Shown here: piece by piece, positions 38,803-51,655 of the stretch
Layout of the letters: every line of letters begins with the position of its first letter
Numbering within the stretch: the first letter of the stretch is position 1
Source: Sweltsa coloradensis
Lineage: Eukaryota; Arthropoda; Insecta; Plecoptera; Chloroperlidae
DNA: 64,000 bases
NCBI GenBank assembly: GCA_024449915.1
Contig: JAMZAV010000151.1
Location: 930,001-994,000, forward strand
Reading direction: 5' to 3'
Notes under the pieces: model-generated
What the model was told of the DNA's origin: nothing
Database searches by the model: none
Seen by the model: the letters and a program-made list of their open reading frames with translations, nothing else
Position numbers and translations under genes: made by a program

Positions 38803-41800
38803 GTAAGCTTGTCCAGCTCAAGTTCTTGCTGGAGATATTTCAGCCAGGCTGTCTTGACTTTTAGAGGTTATTGTTAGCCTGTTAGGCCTTCTACAAAGGC
38901 TCGCATAGGCCTAGGGCCTAGGCACTAGAGCTAGGACTAGCCTTTGTGTAGGCCTAACCTAAACATCTGCTTGGGCTATCCTAGGGTCTAGGCCTATTTA
39001 ATTTACTAGGATAACGACAAAGTTGGCTAAGGATTAGACTCTGACTTCTTAGCTAGGCTTAGCTTAGGCCCTAGGCCTAGGGGCCTGGCTGTGGCGGCTT
39101 TGTGTATCCAATCCCTGAGGTTACATCCTGCCTCTAGGGCCTAGGCCTAGGGCTAGTCATTAGGGCCTTGCTAGGCCTAGCCTAGCCTTAGCATAGTGAG
39201 CCTATATGCTCACTATGCTCATCCAATGTAAGTAAGTAAGTAAGTTTTATTTCCATACACATAGCATATTACATTATAACACTTTGTGATGACCTCTAGG
39301 TTTATATTGACTACGTATTACAGGACGTCCAAAGCGGTTTGTTCAAAACGCTTTGAAAGGAATCGGGTGGAAATACGCACCGTATAGCCGTATATCAAAC
39401 AACCCAAACTGATTTCTAGTTTCAAAGTGGATCCAACATGGCTGCACTACAGGCCAGCCATAACCTCTTCGTCATAGAATTAATAATTATCTTCTACTAG
39501 CTTTGACGTCGCAAGGTTGAAAATTCAAAGGAAGTGAGCGAAACGGAAGCCTTTACTGCCAATGCTTGAAAAACAAACAACAGATCGCAGGAGGTGGCGA
39601 GATGGCGTGGGCGTGGCGTACGGAACCGCTTTGAAGTGTATATCAGGTTCAAACCTTCGGATCGAATACTCCAATTCGCTTCCCTAAAGTGAATTGGATC
39701 GGAATCGCTTTGGGTCAAATTCGATTTGTATATCAGACTCGGCAATCGTTTTGAACCAAAGTGCATTCGTTTAATGCGAATTAAACCTGCTGTAATACGT
39801 AGTCATTGTCTGGAATAGTATTTATTAAATTTTTCCTAAACAAATAAAATTTTTTATTGAGGTGTTTGGAAAGGTGCAAAGTATGCAATTGGGAGATATT
39901 CCCTCACAATTATTTCTGTCCTAAAATAAGTTACTTAATAATTAATGCCTAAGTCTTGTTTGTACATATCATAACAATTTTACTGTATGCTTATGTTGGC
40001 TATTTATTGAATTTTAGTGCCTCGTATATAAGAGAATACGAATGAAACGAGAGAATAATTATTTATCTAGTTTTTCTTGTGGCCGAGATTGGTTTCAATT
40101 TAAGGCAGTATACATCAAGCGGTTTAGGGCCTATGACAAAGATAAGACATAAGAGACTAAAAATACAAACAATATTAATATAATACTCCGACTTAAATGA
40201 TCTAGATAAATAAGACAAAATATAAGTCAAAATTTAAGATACAACACAAAGAAATGGGCCTATTATAAAATATATCTTAACCTATTTGTGGAATATAAAC
40301 ATAATAATCATAGTACACTATATCTATACCTAACCTCTTATTAAGAATTTTAGTAGAAAGATAACAGTGTTATAGTAGTTTGTCCTTCAAAAATTCCTCA
40401 ACAGAGTAATATGCTTTGTTACATAGAAGTTGTTTTAGTTTGTATTTAAAATTGCTCATACTAGAAATGGCTTTTAGACTTGTCGGCAGCTTGTTTAAAT
40501 AATTTAGAACTAATATAATTCGAGTTTAGTTGAGAATGTGTTCGCTTGAGATAATTAGTGTGTATGTTGTTTGCTTGTCTTGTGTTATGGCTGTGAATGC
40601 TATTATTCTTGTCAATTTCTTCATTAATCATAGATTTTTTTAAATTTAGTATGGATTGAAATATGTATAGACTGTAGAAAGTGAGTACGTATTTTGTGTT
40701 TGATGAAGTGTGGCTTACAGTGAGGTTTAATGTAAGAATTTTTCTTTTGTTTTTGTTTGTGTTGTTTATTTATTTATTTATTTATTATCCTTGCAAACAT
40801 GTGGTTACATGGTGGCAAGTTCCTAAAATTAACATTTTAAAATTGTACAAAAATATAACATTCACATTCATTTTCTTCATATCTTATATTACATCTAAGA
40901 CACCATCATCAAAGCAACATCAAACATCAATGAAATCAAATCTACATCAGATCCAAATCAATATCCTCCAAACACCTTCTAAACATTTTTACCGAGGATT
41001 CCTCAACAGCTGCTGCTGGCAATTGATTCCATTCTACAATTGTTCTATTTAAAAAAGACCACTTCCCAACATCCTTCTTTTTTAGTTACATTTCAATTTC
41101 AGGTCATGGTCTTTCCTCCCTTTGTATAATCCTTTTTCAATTTTATTGCTTATCTCATTCCATCCCTGTATTCCATTCATAGCACGAAACAGGTTGCACA
41201 GCCTGTTTCTCCCTCTCCGTAATTTTAAAGAATCCCATCCTAAACCTTCTATCATTTCATTTACACTGTCATACGTTCTTATCCTCCTTCCCTTGGAATC
41301 AGTTACCCATCTCCACCTTTTGACCTTCCCAGTTACTCTCCTTGCTGCTAATCTCTGTACTTTGTTTAGGGCTTTGATATGACCGTCCTTATAAGGGTCC
41401 CATTTAGCACTTGCATATTCCAATATTGGTCTTATAAGAGATTTATATGCTTTATCCTTAATTTTTGTGTGAACCCCTTGTAGCTGCCTCATTACAAAAT
41501 TTAGAGCTTGTATTGACTTTTTACTTACATATTCCACATGATGCCCCCAATCCAAATTGTTATCTATGAACACTCCCAAGTATTTGTAATTGATGACAAC
41601 ATCTAGTGTTTTTACCACACAGCTTATAGTTTTTTTCCGCTTTTTTCTTTGCTCTATTAAATGAAATAACCTTACATTTACTCACATTTAAACCCAATTT
41701 ATTTATATCTACCCATTTTTTCAATTACTGTTAAATCTTCTTTAATTATAAGAACATCTTCATCTTCCTTTATTTCCCTATATAACACCCCATCATCTGC

Positions 41801-44800
41801 AAAAATTCGAATTTTGGATTTTATTCCTACTTGTATGTCATCTTTAAATATAATAAACAAATTTGGTCCTAACACACTGCCTTGAGGTACTCCTGAAGTT
41901 ACTTTAATCTCTTCAGAAATTACTTTTCCCACTCTGACTCTTTGAGTTCTATTTCTCAGAAATTCCCCAACCCAGTTCACAATTTTATTATTTCTTATTT
42001 TGTTTCCAAATTTCTCCATTAAAAGCTTATGAGTTACTTTATCAAATGCTTTTTGAAAATCTATAAATATTGCATCAATCCTACCATTATTATCAAGTGT
42101 GTCAGCTATGTCCTGAGTAAACCTGTTATCTGAGTTTCACAAGAATAACCCTTTCCCGGAACCATGTTGTGTACTCCTGATAATCCTTCTCAATCTTCAA
42201 TAATGTTCTTAATCTTCACATCCATAATCCTCTCCATTATTTTACACACTAAAAACGTATGACTGACAGGTCTATAATTACCTAGTCGTCCCTTCACCTT
42301 TATAAATTGGAACAACTATTGCTTGTTTCCACTGATCTGGCAGTTTTCCCTGATTTATAGATGTCTGAAATAATTTCTTGAAGTATGGCACTATTCCCCA
42401 TCCAGCTGCTTTAATAAATATATTAGTTATTCCATCTGGCCCTGGAGATTTATTTTATTAAGTTTTCTAATAACACTAATGATATCATTATCAGTTATCA
42501 CTACCTCACTATCATCCCAATCATTATTTTTACTTTCATATCCCCCAATACCTTCAGGTGGAAAACTTTCCCATAGTATTGATTAAGGGAGCCTCCGCCT
42601 TCTCACTGTCCGTTATAAAATTCGTTTCTATTTTCATCAACTAATGTGGGCAAATCTACATGTCTCTTTTGGCTATTTACATATTTATACATACTATTCC
42701 AACTTTCTTGCCGGTTTTGTTCATTAAACATACTCTCCAAATATTTATTCTTTGCATCCTTCTTTAATTTATCAAATTTGATTCCTTAGCTCCCTTTATT
42801 TTATTCTTGACTAACCCTGAATTCCGCTTTTTATTATAAGTTTTCTTATTTTTATTTTTAATCTCTTAACTTTTTTAGTATAAAAATCGGATCATTATTT
42901 AATTTAATAACTCTCTTTGGTACCAGTTTTCTCTCAATTCATGACAATTTTAACAAATGTATTCCATATATATCCAAATCATGCCATTCATCTTCATTCC
43001 AACTATCAAATCGTTTTTCCCAAATTCCCTTTTAATAGCTTTTTTATCAGCTTTATAATAATTCCATTTAATTTCTGCCTCCAATCTACAACTTTTACCA
43101 AACTCCACTCCAATTTCTACAATAGGCACCTTGTGATCACTTATTCCGTCGATTATTTCCGTCCTTATCCACATAGAATCAGGACGAAGCAACACGACAT
43201 CTAAAATATTATCTAATCCATGTTTGCTTAGTCTCGTACCAAGTTCAACTGTTTGAGTAAACCCTTCTTCCATTATTTCCGATATTATTTCTTGTTTCTT
43301 TCCACCACTTATGGTACCAGCTTCCCATATTACTTGTGGCAAATTTAAGTCCCCAGCTATAATACAATTTTGGTACATACTAATCTGCTTGACTCTTTCT
43401 CTCAGATTCTCTAGACATTCCAAACCTCCGTTTGGTGGGCGATAAATAGCTATTAGGTTGACAATTAAATTACTCCCTAATCGTAATCTCATACACATCA
43501 TTTCATGTAAATCATCAACCCATTTAATGACTCCTTCAACTCCATTCTTAAGTCCAATCATTATCCCTCCCCCATGTCTATTTCTATCTCTTCTATGCAG
43601 AATGTATTTATCAATTGACAGCTCGCTGTTGAGGAATCCTTGATCCAACCAAGTTTCAGAAACCCACTACTACTGAAGGTTGATAAACCTCCAATAAAGT
43701 TCGAAAACTTTCAATTTTGTTGCATATACTGCGGCAATTGACTACCATTACAGTGAAACCTATTACATTAGCATGTATGGCAGATTCAAAAATATGTCTG
43801 ATACCAATATTCATGCTCATCTTTCCACTAATTTTGAATAGCCGAATCATAATTTTTATAATTTTTTATAAAAAGTCACAGTATTTGGAATCTGATTGCT
43901 ATCATGTAACACTTCTGTAATGGTATTAAAGTGACCACTCATTCAATCAGTTTCCGATTGTACATCTCCGCTCACAGATTGCCCCTGCATTCTTTGTACT
44001 AAGCCCACATACATATCAGTTAGTACATCACAACCTCTGAAGTTAGGGTGAAGGCCATCCTTCCCTAAACAATCGTTTTTCATCCAGAAGTTAGGGTCTA
44101 CAAAAACACCACCTAGTTCCTCCACTACCAATTCAATTTCATCATTTAACTTATTAATATCATCTATACTCATGTCAGATCTTTGTACTATTCCCACCAT
44201 TCCGAGCTTGAACGTGGGTATTTTTGTTTTAATACATTTAAAAGGTCCCAGGTTTTTACTTATAACATTATTTTTTACCCCAGCCCCTTATACTTTTTGT
44301 CCCTACATGACATATGACATTTGGGAAAGTTGTCTACAATATTGTTGCAATGCTGATTCTTTATCATGTTCGTCATTTGATCCATCCTTATCCCCGGTCT
44401 ACAATCAACAATCCACTTTTCCTCTCTTTTTCTAGCAATCTTCTGTATGTTGTATAACATTGAATCACCTAAAATCAGGTATCTTTTTTTCTCAGTAAAC
44501 TTCCTTTCTCCTAATGTATGTGTATCACACAAGCCTTCAGTTGGTACAGAGTGTATATTATTTATAACTCTACTCCAGTTATAAATCTTAATTGTAATAC
44601 CTGTACTATCAAAAACACGATAAATTAATTGCTTTACCTGCATCCACTTGAGTTTGTCCCAACCGCAGCCGATTTTTGGCATGGCGATTTCCAAAATACC
44701 TTTACTTATACAATAATCCTTCATTGCAGTTAGACACTTGTACATAATGTGAAGGCTCGGCTTATCTTTTCTTGTCAATTTTGTTAATAAGGTAAAAGAT

Positions 44801-47800
44801 AGGAGTACTCCTAACATCTTCAAGTACAGCAATATCACCCACCATCTTGTTTTGGCGAAGAAGTTCTTCTTTCTTCCCAATCTTGTGGTTGATGGATGCA
44901 GCTAATCCCCTGGACATAACGAAATCTTCACCCACACAGAGTGCCAATGCTGTTTTCTCTTCAGCGACCCAAAAAGTCTCCCTGCGTCATTGAATTACGG
45001 TATCACATCTAGTCTTCATTGTCACTGTCTTCTTGTCACTTTTATGTTTAGCAGATAGACCTGCTAGACCCATCATCCTTGGCCCTTCTTCTTGTTGCCT
45101 ATTGGTACCTTGTTGCTCATGGTCAGTCTGTAGTCCCATCCTCACTTTGTCATTGTGGCTAGGTCTAATTGTCTCTCCTTTATGTCTTCACACATATTAG
45201 TGAGCCTATTTTCTAGTATTTTTTCTCTCCTTCTGTTCCTCTTCTAAATCTTCTCCGAAACTCAACAGTCCTATTTTTGTGTTCCCAACTTCCTTTTCTA
45301 AAGAGGAATACGCTTTTTCTAGGTCAAGCTGGATGTTCACCACTTCCGTAGTACAATCTTCCACCACACCTTTCATCCTACTATACACTCTATCCATCAC
45401 ACCGGCTTTCCTTCTTCACAATTCGTCGCTGTTTCTAGCCTCGCTACCTTTCATTCAATTGCTGTATATTAATGTTCATCCTATTTATTGTACGCAGCGC
45501 AACTTTTAACTGTTTCGAACTAAAACAGCAGTTCATCATTCGACTACTGTGTTTTTTTCTCTTCTTCTGAGCTAGTAGGGCTACCTTTCCCATCTTCTTA
45601 CATACTTGCTTGTCTGTCTTTATGCCTGGCTCTTGTGCTAGTCCTAGATGTGTCGATGTATCGGCTATCCCCTCACTGTTTACGTTTAGTTCAATGTTTA
45701 GCCCCGTCTAGACACAAACCCAAAACTGGTGACTTTTCATCGTATACCGGTAGCCCTACTTCAGCTGAGCTTAAGGCTAGTCCTAGGCTTAGGCTTGACA
45801 CTGTACTTGCTATGCCCTTATTTATTTCAATGCCTAGACTCTTGTCTAGCTCACTTTCACAAACCACACCACCAATTACATTTATTCTCTCGACTATACT
45901 CCTTCTTGTTTACTCCTGCACATTTGAAATGTCTCCAAATGGCACACAAAGTACACTGGACACCGTACCGGTACCTAACTTCTTTTCCACACTCCGAACA
46001 CTTACAAATTCCATTTTTTTTATTTGACACTTCTAAAACTGTCTTCAAAATCACCATCCTTGTCAGCCATCGGTCTAATCTGGTCTAATCCAGACTTAAA
46101 AAAGCAGTGTATCTTAAGTTGGCAATTGAACTAGAAGACCTTCTCTCTTCCCAAAATTCTTGGAGCCTTGCTCACTCAATTGTTTCAAATATTTTGTTTT
46201 ATTCATGCAAACAGCTAAATTTCTCAAAATACTTTTTTTTTAAATCTCTCGTAGTTATCACACCTATTCATAGAAACTGAAGATAAACGATAGTATCAAT
46301 TAAACTTACAAATCTTCATATTCTGGTCACGAAATTATCCCACAGCACAATGTAGAACTCAAAATAAGTCATTTTTAAACATCCTAAAATCAAATTTAAA
46401 ACTCACACAACTCACAATACACAATAAATTGTTGTGGTTAGGCTTAGGCCTACTCCCGCCTACATTCATAATTCACTTGCCTGCCACATAATTGCCAACA
46501 AAATTTAGTTTGAAGCCCAGTCTGTTACTAGGCTGATCCAGGCCTAAATTGTCAAGTTCAGAAAAAATGTTTATTCTCAAGAAAAATACATTCTTGACTT
46601 GATAGCCTAAGCCTACATCTAGGACGTTTCTGAATACTGCCAAATCTTAGGTCTTGGTCTTGATTTACGTTGTAATACGTCACGAACTATGTCACCCATG
46701 ATGTATGATGTCACAAGTGCGTGCACACGATCAAGACTTAACAAATCAAGTAGGCCCTAATAAAAATAGTCTAAGAATCAAAAGTGCACACTAGATTCAG
46801 GTCTAGAACATGGCGGACATTATTAACATGTGTTTACATTTAACGTTTCCATACGGTACCAAATTTGATTCTGTTTTATTTATTATAATAAATCCTACCT
46901 ACATTTAATAACTTAGGCCTATTTGGTTACTCAACGTGATTTGGAAGTGTTTTGTTTCGATCATCTCCCGAAGTCGCTAGGCCTATGTTTAGTAATAAGA
47001 ATGAGATTGAGTGTGGTATTTTCAACGAGCCTAGATCAAGTAATAAGACCTAGTAATAGGCCCTTAGACCAAGAACAGTTAGGGTTGCCAACACGTCCGG
47101 AATTTTTCCGGACAGTCCTGATTTTGATGGCCTGTGTCCGGGAAAAAGGAATTGCCTCATCCGGACGGCACTTTGTCCGGAATTTGTGAAAAAGTCATAT
47201 TTTACTTTCATTTATTGAATTTTAGAGTATTGCAGTGAATTAGTGTTTTTTTCTCTCTAAAGTTGGTACATCAGTTGGGTTTTGGGAAATTTTGGGAAAA
47301 AAAGTTAGTTTTTTTCATGTAGCCGCCTTTTCGTAGTCCTACTCCTAGCTAGTCGTGCTCGTGACCTCTATGCTCGTGACTGCCTGTCCACTACCCCTCC
47401 CTAACCCCTTGTATTGTATGCGCACTTTGGGGAGGCGCAGGGCTACAACATGAGATTTCAGTTTAGATTAGTCCGTTGTTAGCGACCGTGGCCAGACGTG
47501 TCGGCACTGAACGTACAGTGAGGCGATTTTCCTGTGCTTTCTGTCGGATTGTTGCATCGTGAATGGAACTGGTAGGCAATTCGCCTCCCAAAAAGAATAA
47601 TTAAAAATTGGATATATCCAAGTCATTGAATCTTTAAATTACGTATCCGGCTGTTTTGAAGGTTAAAAGGGCCAAAAAATTTTCGCCTCCGCCGGCTGGG
47701 GCTTCGCCCCAGAACCCTTGTGTGCCCACTAAAATTCGAGATTTGTCCGGAATTCTAGTTGACCCAAGTTGGTAACCCTAAGAACAGTAGGCCTATTTAG

Positions 47801-50109
47801 ATTTTTAAACTTTAAACTAAACTAAAGGACTAGCCTAAGTTACAAATAATACCTAATAATAATAATAATAATAATACGGTAATAATAATAATAATAATAA
47901 TAATAATCATAACTCAGTTCCAACTATGTCGGGTTGAGTAGTGGTTTTCCACCATTATTAGGGCATGCAACTGTAGTAGGGCTAAGCTTGCCAGACTCGG
48001 CCCGTATTTTTAAAAGTCCAGTTAAAGTGGCAAGTAAATTTAACGACACTAACTTGTTTTCACTATGGCAACCACCAATCAAAAGCTTTTAAATATTTAG
48101 ACAGGACTAACTGGCAGATAAAATTTTAAAATAGACATTGAAATTTGGACCAGTGTTTGTTCCCATGTTTCCCCAAAATTTTTGCCCTCTCCCTCTCTTC
48201 TGTCCCCCCCAACTTAACTCTTGCCACATGCTCCCACACTTATCCGTTTTTTCCAAGTCCTTTTTAATTAATCTTTCCATTTTTCTTTGGCCTTCAAACT
48301 CTTTTTTTTTCCCCCTCTTGCGCTTAAATTCTTGTCTTAGAATCCCCCTCTCTGCCCATCCTTCTCATATGTCCGAACCATCTTTTGACTTTCTTTTCCC
48401 ACGTAAACCTCAATCTCTTTTCCCCCTTCCCTTTTTTGATTAATTACTTCTTTCTTCTCCTCTTTGTTGTAACTCCCTTGAACCCCTTTTTAAAAACTTC
48501 ATTTCTGCTACTTCCACGACTCTCTTCTTTTGTTCTCACTCCCATGTTTCTGCCCCTACGTTTTTAGCGCCTACCTGGTAAAAATATGCCTTGTACAGCA
48601 AAATTTTAAATTTTTGTGGGAACAACTCATTCCAGAGTACCTACTAGCTTTCTCACCAATTGACGTCTTGAAATGTACCCGCCTCCTGACGTCACGAGGC
48701 AACATGGCGGAATGAATGGGTATAAATCCTCATTTCCCAAGTTGCCGCCTGCTTCACGGCGCAACACTTATCACGCTCTAACTTTTATTCTATTCATTAT
48801 TTGGACAATATTTAAATGAATAATATTTAGCAAATATAGGCCTATCATTCATTGTAATAGTGATTATTTCGATTTTTTGACAGTGTCGTTAGCTTGTTAT
48901 AACAATGTACGGATCATAGATGTGAAAATTATCAGTGACTTAAGTTTTCTCAACAATTTATTTGACAAAAAACTACTGATCGGATTTCGACAAGACCTCT
49001 TTAAAAATATGCATCAGACTGTTTAAACAAGAAATAAACTAACTTTCTAGATAGAAAGTGCACTGAGCAAAACTTTGAAGCATAGAGTAATATGCAGGGT
49101 AGGTATGTGTTTTTATCTAAAATACGCACTCTTGACGTGCGGATGAGCCGTGAAAAAGTGTACGCTGCGTATTATTCTATGCTGTAAATTTTCGTTCAGT
49201 GCACTTTCTATCTAGAAAGTTAGTATATTTCTTGTCTAAACAGTCTGATGCATTTTTACAAAGAATTCTTGTCCGAAATCCGATCAGTAGTTTTTTGTCA
49301 AATAAATTGTTGAAAAAACTTAAGTCATTGATAATTTTCACACGTGTGATGCGTAGGCCTACATTGTTATAACCAGCTAACGACTGTGTCAAAAAAATCG
49401 AAGTAATCACTATTACAAGGAATGATATATTTGCTAAATATTATTCATTTAAGTATTGTTCAATTAATAATGAATAGAATAAAAGTTAGGGCATGATAAG
49501 TGATGCGCCGTTCAGCAGGCGCCAACTTGCGAAATGAGGATTTATACCCAATACTAGTCACGTGACCTATCGATCATCTTAAGCTTCACCCATTTTGAGT
49601 CGTCAATTGGTAAAACCCTTCTGCATTTTGCACTCTAGAGTCTAGATACTTCCCTACCCACTTTTGCATCGTTTGTCAATATACTTCCCAAATATTTAAA
49701 TTCTTCTTTTTCTTTTTAGACTTCTCCACGGAGTACAATATTTTCCCGATCTCTAGGCCTGCACTTTGTCTTCTTTTGCATATGCAAACATTCACTCATT
49801 TTCTGATTGGTTTTCAGACCAAACTCTGTAGGCCTTGTAACTTCATTCCATCTGTCCACCTTCTCCTGCACTTCTCTGGCACTCTCACCCCAAATCAACA
49901 CATCGTCCTCAAACACTAAGGTTCTTGTGTCCCACTCCCTTCCATCTGTATTTGGTTCCACTCTTCTTACAATTTCGTCCATTACAACAGTAAAGAGTGT
50001 TGGAGATTCTGACCTACTCTTATCTGTCTGTACGCAACTTTCACTCCTTTGATACATACTTTGTATCCTGTCTATTAAACCTCTTCCAACTCCTTTTATT
50101 TCAAGACAC

Positions 50110-50185
<76 letters not shown>

Positions 50186-51623
50186 CATAATAATAATAAT
50201 AATTATAATAATAATAATAATAATCCACGCGCTGGAAATATTAACTCGTCCTACACTTACTAAACACAGAATGCATCATCCTAAATCAGCAATAGAGAGA
50301 TTGACACTTCCAAGAGAACAAAGGGGGACGAGGCCCAATTGATCTGAACAACTTTTTATTATAAACAACGAGACATTTTAAGAAAATATTTTTTTACAAA
50401 GAGCAATCAATCAACACTGCATAGGGGTGTGGTGCTAGCTGATTAAATCATAACTCCCCTCAATCTAGCAACGAAAATGTCAATCTACAAGGGAAACTCA
50501 TAACTGACGCTTCAAAAGGGTTACGTCTCTCAGAAAAGACCCTACACAAGAGACATTATGATGAACTACACAAAGGTCACGTAGATATTAAAGCATCAAA
50601 TAGGTGGTTAAACAACGGGAAACTATTTGAAGAAACAGAAGGTTTTATGCTGGCTATTCAAGACAGAGTGATTGAAACGAAAAATTATAAAAATACATCA
50701 TACAAGATGCGACAGTAGACGATCAATGTAGAAAATGAAGTGTAAGGGGTGAAACAATCGAACACATCATATCCGGGTGCCAGTCACTATGTCAAACGGA
50801 TTACCTCTACAGACATAACCAGTAGCTAACATTATTCACCAAAAAACTAGCAATCAAGTACAACCTCATTGATACACACACACCTTACTACAAATAAAAA
50901 CCCGGGGAGAAAGTACTAGAATTAGATGAAAAGATTTCAAAATTATATTACGACCGCACAGTTATAACAGACCAAACTATACATCACAACAGACCGGATA
51001 TAATTATAATTGACAAGAAGAAACAAGAAACTTACCCTTATTGACGTTGCTGTCCCAATGTGCCATAACGTCGAGACTACATGGAAGAAAAAAATTGACA
51101 AGTATAGTGAACTTGCAATTGAGATCAAGAAGATGTGGAAACAGAAAAAGGTAAATACAATCCCATACGTGATATCGGCTAATGGCATCATACCGAAGAA
51201 GCTACATGAAAGCATTAAACAACTAGATCTTCCACCCAAATGTTTACATCGAGACTCAAAAGCAGTAATACTCAACGTGTAGAATAGTTTGTAAATTTCT
51301 AAACTAAGAATGATACTTCGAGTTTCCCGAGACAGCTTCCATCCTGACAGGGTTTTTTTTCGTGGTTTCCCATAGTCCGAAGAGAAATGCTAGGATGGCG
51401 ACGAGAAATCGGCCACGACCGTACCCCGCAAAAAGAAAACATCATCTCCCAACTATATTATAAAATGACTTATTTTAGTTAGAGTTAAGACAAGTAATAA
51501 TGTAGGTATGTAATATAGATACACAGGGAAGTACTTGACGTAAGTCCGTACAACATGTTAGCCCCGGGTTTTGACCGGGGTTTGTATGAAATACACCCAA
51601 AAAAATAATAATAATTATATATA

Positions 51624-51655
<32 letters not shown>

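Larger units (their letters stand above)
40763..46100 (-). mobile_element. LINE with PHD / macro / SGNH ORF1 and EN/RT ORF2
   Basis: A long minus-strand non-LTR element in GLMP intron 1. From 5' to 3': ORF1 (about 46088-43943), ORF2 endonuclease (43850-42950), reverse transcriptase (about 42700-41082) and a 3' UTR ending in an ATAAATAAATAAATAAATAAA tail at 40763-40785. Several frameshifts disable it, but domain order is clear. ORF1 combines a PHD-type zinc finger, a coiled coil, a macro domain and an SGNH hydrolase. Confidence 0.88.

Noticed and set aside
49177..49410. 77-codon ORF
   Set aside because: Falls in the right arm of a palindrome; symmetry-driven open frame without homology.
48715..49552. 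AAT direct repeats as the target duplication of the foldback element
   Set aside because: The arms continue to pair beyond these bases, out to about 48655 and 49611, so the AAT match is inside the element and likely chance.
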